Shown here one piece after another: positions 42,624-49,342 of a stretch of DNA of 49,342 nucleotides (the first letter of the stretch is position 1; every line of letters begins with the position of its first letter). The notes beneath the pieces were generated by a model that searched no databases, was not told the DNA's origin, and saw only the letters and a program-made list of their open reading frames with translations. A program made the position numbers and the translations under genes. This stretch comes from CAZPMC01 sp964587755. Its GTDB lineage: Bacteria > Bacillota > Clostridia > Acetivibrionales > DTU013. The DNA lies in NCBI GenBank assembly GCA_964587755.1, contig CAZPMC010000015.1:1-49342 (forward strand). The letters run 5' to 3'.

Positions 42624-43412
42624 ATGAGTATACTGCAGGCGATAATTTATGGAATTGTTCAAGGATTGGGGGAATTCCTGCCGATTTCAAGTACAGCGCA
42701 TCTGATATTGACACCTTGGCTATTGGGCTGGGATAATCATCCGGGACTCGCCTTTGACATTGCTTTACATATGGGTACTCTGGTTGCGGTAGTACTTTTC
42801 TTCTGGAGGGATTGGATCAAATTGACAAAAGCCGGCTTAACAGATGTTAAGTCAAAGGATGGCAAGCTTTTCTGGCTTATTGTCATTGCGTGTATTCCGG
42901 GAGGGATACTGGGGCTTCTTTTTGATGATTTGATAGAGACGGTATTCAGAACCCCGCTGCTCATTGGGATTATGCTTATTTTAATGGGTATTGTGCTGTA
43001 TCTGGCAGACCGGCTCTCAGAATCAGATGTAGAGCTTATGGATATGGGGCTTAAGAGAAGCATACTCATTGGTTTTTCGCAAGCATTTGCCATGATACCG
43101 GGAGTATCACGCTCGGGGATAACAATGGCAGCGGGAAGATATACCGGTATGAAAAGGGAAGCGGCTGCAAAGTTTACATTTTTGCTTTCCACACCGTTTA
43201 TTTTTTTAAGCGGAGTGTATAAGGCAAAGGATATAATAGGTGCTGAAATAGATACTTTGCCGCTTATTATCGCTGTTTTGACGGCGGCAGCCGTGGGTGC
43301 ATTGAGCATAAAGTTTATTCTTGAGCATTTGAAGCGCAAAGGTTTTGGATTATTTGTTGTGTATCGTTTTATACTCGGAACAGTTGTTATTGCAGTAGCA
43401 TTATTTCGTTAA
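42624..43412 (+). CDS. uppP: undecaprenyl-diphosphatase
   Basis: It recycles undecaprenyl pyrophosphate for cell-wall synthesis; overexpression in other species gives bacitracin resistance. 262 residues with about eight hydrophobic segments. The conserved GLGEFLPISSTAHL (about 15-28) and MIPGVSRSGITMAAGR (about 156-171) supply the catalytic Glu, Ser and Arg. GGGGG lies before the ATG. tsaD starts 15 nt after its stop. Confidence 0.96.
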   Translation: MSILQAIIYGIVQGLGEFLPISSTAHLILTPWLLGWDNHPGLAFDIALHMGTLVAVVLFFWRDWIKLTKAGLTDVKSKDGKLFWLIVIACIPGGILGLLFDDLIETVFRTPLLIGIMLILMGIVLYLADRLSESDVELMDMGLKRSILIGFSQAFAMIPGVSRSGITMAAGRYTGMKREAAAKFTFLLSTPFIFLSGVYKAKDIIGAEIDTLPLIIAVLTAAAVGALSIKFILEHLKRKGFGLFVVYRFILGTVVIAVALFR

Positions 43413-43427
43413 GGTAAGGTGTTTGTA

Positions 43428-44456
43428 TTGAAGGATATAGTTATATTGGGTGTTGAGACAAGCTGTGATGAAACTTCTGTAGCTGTTGTCGTAAATGGCA
43501 GACAGATTCTGTCAAATATAATTTCTTCACAAATCCAATTGCATGAGAAGTATGGGGGCGTGGTGCCTGAAATAGCATCACGTAAGCATGTCGAACTGAT
43601 TATGCCGGTTATTAATCAGGCATTGGAGGAGGCTGGCATGACTCTTGAACAAGTAGACGGTATAGGCGTCACATATGGGCCTGGACTTGTGGGAGCACTG
43701 CTGGTAGGTCTTTCGGCAGCTAAGGGATTGGCGTTTGCTGCCAATAAGCCTTTAATAGGAGTACATCATATTGAGGGTCATATAGCTGCAAATTATCTGG
43801 AAAATGAAACTCTTAAGCCGCCTTTTGTGTGCCTTGTGGTATCCGGTGGACATAGTCATATTATTTATGTTGCGGATTACGACAAATTTGAAATATTGGG
43901 GCGTACCCGGGACGATGCTGCAGGAGAGGCTTTTGACAAGATAGCCAGAGCTTTGGAGCTGGGATATCCGGGAGGTCCTCTGATAGATAAAGAAGCGGCT
44001 AAAGGAAACAGTAAGGCGATTGAGTTTCCAAGAGTATATTTTAATGACGGAACCCTTGACTTTAGCTTTAGCGGCTTAAAAACAGCGGTGCTAAATTACA
44101 TAAACGGTATAGCTCAAAAAGGGGAGAGCATTAATATTCCCGATGTATGTGCCAGTTTTCAGCAAGCTGTTGTAGATGTTCTCGTGCATAATACGATTGA
44201 GGGAGCAAAAAGAAAAGGAGTATCCTGTGTGGCACTGGCAGGGGGTGTTGCATCAAATTCACTGCTTCGCAAGCAAATGAAAGAAGCTGTGGAATTCTTG
44301 GGGATGAAGATGTTTTTCCCTAAGCCTGTGCTTTGCACCGACAATGCTGCTATGATTGCCTCGGCAGCCTTCTTCGGGTTCGAAAAAGGCCGTATATCAT
44401 CACTGGACTTGAATGCTGTGGCAAATCTCAAGTTAAACAGCGTAAACTGTGGATAA
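43428..44456 (+). CDS. tsaD: tRNA N6-adenosine threonylcarbamoyltransferase TsaD
   Basis: The catalytic subunit of t6A synthesis with TsaB and TsaE. About 342 residues. VILGVETSCDETSVAVV at the N-terminus, the metal-binding H-x-E-x-H in HIEGHIAANYLE, and VVSGGHSHI are canonical. The TTG at 43428 fits AAGGTAAGGTG (43411-43421) best. A GTG at 43419 would add three residues. The gene lies 10 kb from tsaE-tsaB. Its stop codon sits within a perfect DnaA-box word (44448-44456). Confidence 0.96.
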   Translation: MKDIVILGVETSCDETSVAVVVNGRQILSNIISSQIQLHEKYGGVVPEIASRKHVELIMPVINQALEEAGMTLEQVDGIGVTYGPGLVGALLVGLSAAKGLAFAANKPLIGVHHIEGHIAANYLENETLKPPFVCLVVSGGHSHIIYVADYDKFEILGRTRDDAAGEAFDKIARALELGYPGGPLIDKEAAKGNSKAIEFPRVYFNDGTLDFSFSGLKTAVLNYINGIAQKGESINIPDVCASFQQAVVDVLVHNTIEGAKRKGVSCVALAGGVASNSLLRKQMKEAVEFLGMKMFFPKPVLCTDNAAMIASAAFFGFEKGRISSLDLNAVANLKLNSVNCG

Positions 44457-44777
44457 CTTTTACCATTCACCATTTTATCCAAAAAATCCGGTTCAAACAA
44501 TTTAAAAAGTAAATTAAAGTAAAAATCGGGAAAAAGAGAAATATGTCAAAAAAACACAGCTGCTGATTTTTTTCTTATGTACTTCTAAAAGTACATAAAC
44601 AAGGCACTTCTAGGTATTTCGTACTATTTTTTGAGTAGGATTTAATGACGAAAAATGTAGAATTATAGGCTGTGAATATTGTGGAAAGATAGCATAAAGC
44701 GCGTATTTTGTAGGATTTTATTGTGTGGATAGAATTGTGGAATGTGTGGATTAAAGGTGTCGTAAATTGATATAAAA
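44457..44777. other. non-coding region between convergent genes
   Basis: No gene is seen. It lies between the 3' ends of tsaD (+) and a minus-strand transglycosylase gene. It holds a perfect inverted repeat TATGTACTT-CTAA-AAGTACATA (44576-44597) without a clear T-run. A series of TGTGGA words follows: TGTGGAAAG (44680), TGTGGATAG (44724), TGTGGAATG (44736) and TGTGGATTA (44745), plus TGTGGATAA at 44448 just before. Confidence 0.6.
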
Positions 44778-45437
44778 TTAACCATTATTTGAGTATTGGG
44801 AATAATAAGAGAGAACTTTTTTAACATAGCCTTGCGTTTCCGAGTAGGGAGGAATACCATTGTATTTGGCTACACTGCCGGGACCGGCATTATAAGCTGC
44901 AAGTGCAAGTCTGATATCACCGTCAAAGGCTACAAGCTGGTCTCTTAAATATCTTGTACCACCATCAATATTTTCGCTGATATTCCAAGGGTTTTCGACA
45001 CCCAATAGTTGGGCGGTACCTGGCATAAGCTGCATTAACCCTTGAGCGCCTGCTTTTGAAATAGCATAGGGATTAAAATTGGACTCCGCTTTGATGACAG
45101 CGCGGATTAAGTTAGCATCCACATGGTATTTTTGTGAGCTTTCAACAATACTTTTTTCGATGGTTTCATTTATTTTTAACTTATCGAGTACATTGTTTAA
45201 TTTGTAAGACGAGAGGGAGGCTCTTGCTAATTCGAGGTTATTTGATACACTGGAGCTGCCGGTTTCTGTATATTTTGAGGATCCTAAGGGGGATTCTGCT
45301 GCATCAGTAGCATGGCTTAAATATTCCTCAAAGGAAACTTGCTCAAAAGAAGCAGAAGAACCTCTTATTTTCACAGGTATTCTTTGCTGAATTGAATCAA
45401 GCTTTTGCTGCAGTATATCAGATACCTTTGGAATCAT
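44778..45437 (-). CDS. lytic transglycosylase (SLT domain)
   Basis: 219 residues. The C-terminal soluble-lytic-transglycosylase domain (about 95-215) has catalytic Glu118 in AVIKAESNFNP, then SKAGAQGLMQLMPGTA and LALAAYNAGPGSVAKY. It cleaves peptidoglycan between MurNAc and GlcNAc. The N-terminal 90 residues are low-complexity and Ser-rich with no signal peptide or membrane helix, so export is unclear. The start at 45437 follows GGAGG on the minus strand. Similar leaderless SLT proteins occur in clostridia. Confidence 0.9.
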   Translation of the reverse strand: MIPKVSDILQQKLDSIQQRIPVKIRGSSASFEQVSFEEYLSHATDAAESPLGSSKYTETGSSSVSNNLELARASLSSYKLNNVLDKLKINETIEKSIVESSQKYHVDANLIRAVIKAESNFNPYAISKAGAQGLMQLMPGTAQLLGVENPWNISENIDGGTRYLRDQLVAFDGDIRLALAAYNAGPGSVAKYNGIPPYSETQGYVKKVLSYYSQYSNNG

Positions 45438-45484
45438 TTGTTACCTCCGTAATATATTTAAATATTACCATAGCTTTATCAATA

Positions 45485-45526
45485 ATAAAAGAAAAACTCC
45501 CCTGTCTTATATATCGGACAGAGGAG
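45485..45526 (-). terminator. minus-strand terminator after the Cys-rich gene
   Basis: On the minus strand CTCCTCTGTC and GACAGGGGAG form a 10-bp stem (one wobble) followed by TTTTTCTTTT. In plus coordinates the arms are 45497-45506 and 45517-45526. Confidence 0.85.
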
Positions 45527-45542
45527 CGAGGTACTGAAGGGG

Positions 45543-45860
45543 TCAAGATATGATCCGGACAGTTTTTTTGCTGAATTTTGAGCAGGCGCTTTTTAGTTCT
45601 CCGTTATAGGTCCGAACTGTGAACAGATGGCAATAACCGTAACCGGAGTCACAAGCCTCTTTGCTGTCGGAAACAATAAAAAACTCACATTCTATGCATT
45701 TAGGGATTCTTTCAGAAGGGGACCAAAGCCCGACCTTTCTAATATATTTTGAGCAGATAAAATCTTGCGAGACTACACCTTTTATTTTACACAGGATATC
45801 TTTATTAATCCTCATTTCAATCCCTCTGGCACAGCTTGCGCAAGATTTTGCATGTTTCAT
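45543..45860 (-). CDS. cysteine-rich protein, tandem Cys4 modules, unknown function
   Basis: Not recognised as a named family. 105 residues with nine cysteines in two similar halves: C7-x2-C10, C24, C36 (ICSKYIRK), then C55-x2-C58, C70, C77, C93 (ACSKFSKK). The repeated C-S-K-Y/F ending suggests duplication of a metal-binding module, probably zinc. It is cytosolic by appearance, with no signal or membrane helix. Minus-strand GGGGGATAC precedes the ATG. A perfect inverted repeat lies just upstream at 45877-45898. Function unknown. Confidence 0.75.
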   Translation of the reverse strand: MKHAKSCASCARGIEMRINKDILCKIKGVVSQDFICSKYIRKVGLWSPSERIPKCIECEFFIVSDSKEACDSGYGYCHLFTVRTYNGELKSACSKFSKKTVRIIS

Positions 45861-45876
45861 TTGTATCCCCCTGAAA

Positions 45877-45898
45877 ATTATCTTACAATAAAGATAAT
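45877..45898. promoter_or_regulatory. perfect inverted repeat between divergent genes
   Basis: ATTATCTT (45877-45884) and AAGATAAT (45891-45898) with a 6-bp spacer, 17 bp upstream of the Cys-rich gene start. It is a candidate operator or an mRNA hairpin at the 5' end of that gene. Confidence 0.5.
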
Positions 45899-46035
45899 GG
45901 CACTCATTTTATGTTCTAAATTAGTTTAGCATAGACATACGCGCGCTGACAAATAATGGGAAATATTAGGGCTGTAAATGGAAAGACTTTTAATGTTGAT
46001 TATGTATTTTGGTTAGCCGGAAGGAGACTGGTTTA

Positions 46036-46959
46036 GTGGAGCACAAAAGGTTTATTGATTTACACACCCATACAACTGAGTCTGATGGGAGCATGTCGCC
46101 GGTAGAGTTGGTGAGATATGCTAATACAAAAGGTCTGGCAGCTATCGCCATTACGGATCACGATACCATCGGTGGTCTGGACGAAGCTATAGAAGAAGGC
46201 AGAAGGTTTGGAATTGAGGTTATTACTGGTGTTGAAATCAGTGTGGATTTTTCACAATGGTTCTCAAAGGCTAAATCAATGCATAGCAGCTCTAAATCAG
46301 ATGAAGAAGCGGTTTCCTATATTCCTGAAATGCATATTTTGGGATATTTTTTTAACAGGCAGTACGACTCAATTCTTAAAACTTTAGATGAGATGCGCAT
46401 TAAAAGAAAGGAACGCAATAGTAAAATTGCAATAGCCTTAGAGGAACTTGGCTTTGATATACATATAGACGAGGTAAACAACATGGCAGGCGGAGGAAAT
46501 GCCGGTAGAAGTCATTTTGCAAGGCTGATGGTGCAAAAAGGGTATGTAAAGAGCTCTTCTGAAGCCTTTGACAAATACCTGACTTATGGAAAGCCTGCAT
46601 ATTTTAAAAGAGAGAAATTATCTCCGGAGGAAGGGATTAACGAGATTGTAAAAGCAGGTGGGATAGCGTCGCTGGCACATCCCAGATATTTAAAGCTTAC
46701 TGAAGAGGAAATGGATACCGTGATAGGATGGCTTTCTGCTGCAGGCTTAAGAGGTATTGAGGCATATTACAGTGAAAACACCGAGGAGGAAACATTTTTC
46801 TTTATGAAACTGACTAAAAAGCATAAGCTGCTTGCAACGGGAGGCAGCGACTTTCATGGAAGCTTTAAGGACGGAATTGATTTAGGTGTCGGGAGGGGCT
46901 CGCTAAAGGTACCGTATAGTGTACTTACATCACTCCAAGAGGGGCTTCATGTGACTTGA
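46036..46959 (+). CDS. PHP-domain phosphoesterase
   Basis: 307 residues of the polymerase-and-histidinol-phosphatase fold. FIDLHTHTTESDGSMSP opens the protein, then AITDHDT, GVEIS, LAHPRYLK and GGSDFHG supply the metal ligands in order. It resembles YciV/RNase AM-type proteins acting on nucleoside bisphosphates or RNA 5' ends. An insertion (about 80-100, Ser/Lys-rich) precedes EMHILGYFF. The GTG at 46036 is preferred because GAAGGAGA lies about 9 nt upstream; a TTG at 46009 is possible. The smpB promoter overlaps its stop codon. Confidence 0.88.
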   Translation: MEHKRFIDLHTHTTESDGSMSPVELVRYANTKGLAAIAITDHDTIGGLDEAIEEGRRFGIEVITGVEISVDFSQWFSKAKSMHSSSKSDEEAVSYIPEMHILGYFFNRQYDSILKTLDEMRIKRKERNSKIAIALEELGFDIHIDEVNNMAGGGNAGRSHFARLMVQKGYVKSSSEAFDKYLTYGKPAYFKREKLSPEEGINEIVKAGGIASLAHPRYLKLTEEEMDTVIGWLSAAGLRGIEAYYSENTEEETFFFMKLTKKHKLLATGGSDFHGSFKDGIDLGVGRGSLKVPYSVLTSLQEGLHVT

Positions 46960-46984
46960 CATAAGGCTCGGATGCGTTTATAAT
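46956..46984 (+). promoter_or_regulatory. consensus sigma-A promoter of smpB
   Basis: TTGACA (46956-46961), exactly 17 bp, TATAAT (46979-46984): a full consensus match. The -35 overlaps the stop codon of the PHP gene. smpB starts about 90 nt after the predicted transcription start. Confidence 0.85.
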
Positions 46985-47022
46985 GATATTTGCCGACAAC
47001 GATAGAGGAGAGGAAATTTATA

Positions 47023-47049
47023 TAGCCCTTTACACAGAGGGTTATTTTT
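47023..47049 (+). terminator. terminator-like hairpin in the smpB leader
   Basis: TAGCCCT (47023-47029) pairs with AGGGTTA (47038-47044), and TTTTT follows (47045-47049). It lies between the strong promoter and the smpB start, so it may attenuate transcription. Confidence 0.6.
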
Positions 47050-47082
47050 ATCGGTTCGGAAGATTAACGGAAGGCTTGTGCT

Positions 47083-47547
47083 ATGGCAAACGAAGGAATA
47101 AAGATAGTAGCCCAGAATAAAAAAGCCAGACATGATTATTTCATCGAGGAGACCATTGAAGCCGGGATTGTGCTCTCTGGTACAGAGGTGAAATCAATCA
47201 GACAGGGAAAGGTAAACTTAAAAGACAGCTATGCCACCATTGAGGGTGGTGAGGTTATGCTCAACGGGATGCATATAAGTCCCTATGAACAGGGAAATAT
47301 ATTTAATAAGGATCCTCTGAGGCCAAGAAAGCTTTTGTTGCATAAGAGAGAGATTAATAGGCTTACAGGATATACACAGCAAAAGGGGTTGACGTTGGTG
47401 CCCCTGCAGTTGTATTTTAAGAGGGGCAAGGTGAAGCTGGAGCTTGGAATCGCAAAGGGCAAGAAGCTTTATGACAAACGCGATGATATTGCCAAGAGGG
47501 ATGCAAAGCGTGAGATTGACCGGAGACTAAAGGAACAGCTTAGGTGA
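47083..47547 (+). CDS. smpB: SsrA-binding protein SmpB
   Basis: It brings tmRNA to stalled ribosomes. 154 residues. NKKARHDYFIEETIEAGIVLSGTEVKSIR and the C-terminal basic tail KRDAKREIDRRLKEQLR, which mimics the anticodon side, are canonical. AACGGAAGG lies before the ATG. The tmRNA gene starts 45 nt after its stop, and the two partners probably share transcription. Confidence 0.98.
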   Translation: MANEGIKIVAQNKKARHDYFIEETIEAGIVLSGTEVKSIRQGKVNLKDSYATIEGGEVMLNGMHISPYEQGNIFNKDPLRPRKLLLHKREINRLTGYTQQKGLTLVPLQLYFKRGKVKLELGIAKGKKLYDKRDDIAKRDAKREIDRRLKEQLR

Positions 47548-47592
47548 TGACACTTTATGTTCCATTTTAATGAGTGTCACCTTAATATATAT

Positions 47593-47994
47593 GGGGGCGT
47601 ATTGGTTTCGACGGGATTGTTGATACCAAAGTAGCGGGTAGAGGATTCTCGTTGGCCTCTTAAAAAAACGAGAAACTTAAAATAAACGCTAAAAACGATA
47701 ATTTCGCTTTAGCTGCTGCCTAATTTGGCAGCCCGTCGGTCCGGGGTTCCTGCACCTCGGGTAGCTGGCGTCATTAAGTCAGGCCTTCGGTGTGGGAAGG
47801 TTAAACACTGGAACTATTGCAGCGGTAGCCTTGAGCTGCAATAGTATTTAAAGGATACTGAAGCGCAAAGCCTTCACATGGGCGAGGCGTAGAGGGAATG
47901 GAAAGTCTCTGACTTTCAAAATCATGTGATACACCCGTAGAAGCTTTGGAGGAAATGGTTTCGGACAGGAGTTCGACTCTCCTCGCCTCCACCA
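47593..47994 (+). ncRNA. ssrA: transfer-messenger RNA (tmRNA)
   Basis: About 402 nt with an encoded CCA. The acceptor stem pairs GGGGGCG (47593-47599) with CGCCTCC (47984-47990, one G-U). The T arm GGAGTTCGACTCTCC (47969-47983 region) and 5' GTATTGGTTTCGACGGG are canonical. The tag reading frame begins at GCT (47688) and reads A-K-N-D-N-F-A-L-A-A-A, stop TAA at 47721-47723. The stop lies in the loop of CTGCC/GGCAG, as in other tmRNAs. A weak promoter-like TAATAT (47583-47588) precedes the gene; processing from a smpB transcript is also possible. Confidence 0.97.
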
Positions 47995-47995
47995 T

Positions 47996-48038
47996 AGAAG
48001 CACTCTAACTTTGATACGAAGTTAGGGTGCTTCTTTTT
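47996..48038 (+). terminator. tmRNA terminator
   Basis: AGAAGCAC-CTAACTT pairs with AAGTTAG-GTGCTTCT, and TTTTT follows. It begins two bases after the encoded CCA. Confidence 0.92.
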
Positions 48039-48046
48039 GCACACAC

Positions 48047-48087
48047 AGCCGTCAAAAGGTCTTGATTTCAAGGCTTTTTGACGGCTT
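48047..48087 (+). terminator. second long hairpin downstream of tmRNA
   Basis: AGCCGTCAAAA-CTTG pairs with CAAG-TTTTTGACGGCTTT around an ATTT loop. The T-run is short (CTTTAATTATTTTT). It may be a back-up terminator or bidirectional. Confidence 0.6.
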
Positions 48088-48120
48088 TAATTATTTTTCC
48101 TGTTTGCCGAGTGTAAACAA

Positions 48121-48207
48121 AAGTTCCGTTTGAGGTGTGCTATGGCTGATTTTGCCTTGCACTCAACAAACGGGAACTCATACGGTGTTCACCCAACAAA
48201 CGGGAAC
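48121..48207. repeat. degenerate 21-bp repeats, left group
   Basis: Copies related to GTTCACCCAACAAACGGGAAC: an inverted copy at 48121-48140, a direct copy at 48159-48177, and the best copy at 48187-48207. Spacing is irregular. The ends GTT..CCC and GGGAAC can pair, so each copy can form a small hairpin. A further partial group lies at 49162-49261. Confidence 0.65.
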
Positions 48208-48358
48208 AAAGTGGATTTGAACACTGTGTTCATTTTTTATCGTATCTGATGCAATAAAGTTATTTTCTTGCTATAATAAGTATGTAGTTTTAAGAGATTA
48301 TATATATTTTGCGAAGGTAAAACATATATAATTTCAAGTAGCAAATGAAAAAATAGAA
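48208..48358. other. non-coding region before the XRE-TPR gene 3' end
   Basis: A/T-rich with no gene seen. GTTCATTTTTTATCG (48230 region) and several TATA-like words occur, but no convincing promoter or terminator pair. Confidence 0.4.
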
Positions 48359-48991
48359 TTACCAAAGTTCTTTATAATCACCAAGCAAAATATTTTTGAT
48401 GTGTTTATTTATCTCATTTTCATCGATGCCTTGCGAAATCAAAGGTTGTATAACTTCACGGCTTTCTCTTGTGTGTGGAAGTGTAGATGCAAGTGAATTA
48501 GCTTTTTCTGTTTTTCCACACTTTAAATATAAAAAACAAAGTGTAGCACGGGTAGTTGATTTTTGTTTTTCATTGACAGATATCGGAAGTCCTCTCTCCA
48601 TTAACTCTATACCTTCTTCAGACTTTCCTTGTAATGCCAACACCCCTGCTAAGCCAAGAATCATACCTGGCTTATTCGGATAAGTCAGTAATGCATCACG
48701 ATAAACTTTCTCTGCTGAATGATAATCACCGATGCGCTGAAACTCATTTGCTGTTTTGTGAATGTTGTACCGTGTTTCTTCTGCACGAATAGTATCCATG
48801 CCAACAAGCACATCAATGCTCGTTTCAAATATGTTTGCTAATGCTGGTAGAAAGGTAATATCAGGATAGCAATCGCCTCTCTCCCATTTTGAAACGCTCT
48901 GTGGGGTAATGTTTAGATATTCAGCAACCTCTTCTTGAGTTAAGTTTTTTAAAGCGCGATATCTCTTTAAGTTTTCAGAAAAATATAACAT
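48359..48991 (-). CDS. XRE-family regulator with TPR-like C-terminus
   Basis: 210 residues. N-terminal helix-turn-helix (about 5-60): LKNLTQEEVAEYLNITPQSVSKWERG with the recognition helix in SVSKWERG. The C-terminal part (about 75-185) is helical with TPR-like periodicity (YHSAEKVYRDALLTYPNKPG, GLAGVLALQGKSEEGIELMERGL). This layout suits a sensor of a peptide or partner protein, but no partner gene is nearby. Minus-strand AAAGGAG precedes the ATG. It lies between two repeat groups downstream of tmRNA, which suggests accessory DNA. Confidence 0.85.
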   Translation of the reverse strand: MLYFSENLKRYRALKNLTQEEVAEYLNITPQSVSKWERGDCYPDITFLPALANIFETSIDVLVGMDTIRAEETRYNIHKTANEFQRIGDYHSAEKVYRDALLTYPNKPGMILGLAGVLALQGKSEEGIELMERGLPISVNEKQKSTTRATLCFLYLKCGKTEKANSLASTLPHTRESREVIQPLISQGIDENEINKHIKNILLGDYKELW

Positions 48992-49022
48992 AGCAATGCT
49001 CCTTTACGGTTGGTTTATTTAT

Positions 49023-49050
49023 ATTTTATAACAGATAAGCAAGATTACAA
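49023..49050 (-). promoter_or_regulatory. promoter of the XRE-TPR gene
   Basis: On the minus strand TTGTAA (49045-49050), a 16-bp spacer and TAAAAT (49023-49028), about 32 nt upstream of the start codon. Confidence 0.5.
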
Positions 49051-49068
49051 TGGCGCATTAGTTGTTAT

Positions 49069-49100
49069 AATTTCAACTCTATTTAAATAGATTTGAAATT
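49069..49100. repeat. 32-bp inverted repeat upstream of the regulator
   Basis: AATTTCAA (49069-49076) pairs with TTGAAATT (49093-49100) around the 12-bp palindrome CTATTTAAATAG (49079-49090). It is a candidate regulator-binding site. Confidence 0.55.
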
Positions 49101-49161
49101 TGCCGTTGAAGACCCCTTCCTCAAATGAGCTTAATCCGCAATAATCAACTCCCAATCATAT

Positions 49162-49261
49162 CACACAACAAACGCCAAATGCACAGTGTGTTCACCCATC
49201 AAACGTAAGTAGTTTAAAACAAACGGAAAAAGCCTAGGGAGTTCACTCCACAAACTGGAAC
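49162..49261. repeat. degenerate 21-bp repeats, right group
   Basis: Copies related to the left group: ACACAACAAACGCC near 49163, GTTCACCCATCAAACG at 49190-49205, ACAAACGG near 49219, and GTTCACTCCACAAACTGGAAC at 49241-49261. No gene is seen in 49101-49342. Confidence 0.6.
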
Positions 49262-49342
49262 AAGATACCGGGTGCATTTTGTATCAAACTCGTGTTCTTT
49301 GCCACAAAAGAACCTGATTTTGCCTAGAAATGGGTAAAGTCA

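Noticed and set aside
44448..44777. Chromosomal replication origin
   Set aside because: There are DnaA-box-like words, but no dnaA, dnaN, gyrB or rpmH nearby and no clear unwinding element.
47801..47995. 64-residue open frame on the minus strand
   Set aside because: It lies wholly within the tmRNA gene and has no ribosome binding site.
48121..49261. CRISPR array around the XRE-TPR gene
   Set aside because: Copies are degenerate, in mixed orientation and irregularly spaced, and no cas gene is present.

Overview
The window looks like a chromosomal segment of a low-GC, endospore-forming Clostridia member. Pointers are a complete S10-spc-alpha ribosomal cluster in Gram-positive order, an ECF module behind rplQ, a GerA-type germinant receptor operon, LonB, ClpP/ClpX, meso-diaminopimelate dehydrogenase, a Crh-like HPr, and strong GGAGG ribosome binding sites with many TTG starts. 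The eukaryotic-type hexokinase and the long forms of L22 and L17 suggest the Acetivibrio/Ruminiclostridium neighbourhood (clostridial cluster III). That placement is inference, not a search result. Layout: 1-1324 holds a 32-bp tandem repeat and ddh (lysine/peptidoglycan precursor). 1343-18167 is the ribosomal supercluster: a promoter and attenuator-like leader, then rpsJ to rplO, secY, adk, map, a KOW protein, infA and rpmJ, then an internal promoter and structured leader before rpsM-rpsK-rpsD-rpoA-rplQ, ending in a terminator. 18217-23586 carries ecfA1, an antisense RsmC-like methyltransferase, ecfA2, ecfT, hexokinase and truA. 23683-24753 is rplM-rpsI with its own promoter, possible L13 leader and terminator. 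24824-26129 is a self-contained accessory unit: promoter, about 190-nt structured leader, a PD-(D/E)xK nuclease with a PUA/EVE-like C-terminus, terminator. 26277-30306 is a germination operon (gerA-type, gerC-type, a small membrane protein, gerB-type). It is followed by an HD-GYP phosphodiesterase and an amidohydrolase. 32717-37285 holds tsaE-tsaB-rimI, crh-like, uvrC and a metallophosphoesterase. 37305-44456 holds tig, clpP, clpX, lonB, uppP and tsaD (protein quality control, undecaprenyl recycling, tRNA t6A). 44457-45860 has a non-coding stretch rich in DnaA-box-like words, a lytic transglycosylase and a Cys-rich protein, both on the minus strand. 46036-48038 has a PHP phosphoesterase, then smpB and tmRNA (trans-translation), preceded by a consensus promoter. 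48039-49342 looks accessory: an XRE-TPR regulator flanked by degenerate 21-bp repeats just downstream of tmRNA, a common integration site. How the genes work together: most of the window is translation and proteostasis (ribosomal proteins, SecY, MetAP, IF-1, RNA polymerase alpha, trigger factor, ClpXP, LonB, SmpB/tmRNA, t6A and pseudouridine synthesis). The most unusual items are the nuclease unit with its structured leader, the apparently frameshifted small gene of the germination operon, the DnaA-box-like cluster, and the repeats around the terminal regulator. No complete multigene system of clearly new type was identified. All assignments come from reading the sequence; no database search was run.
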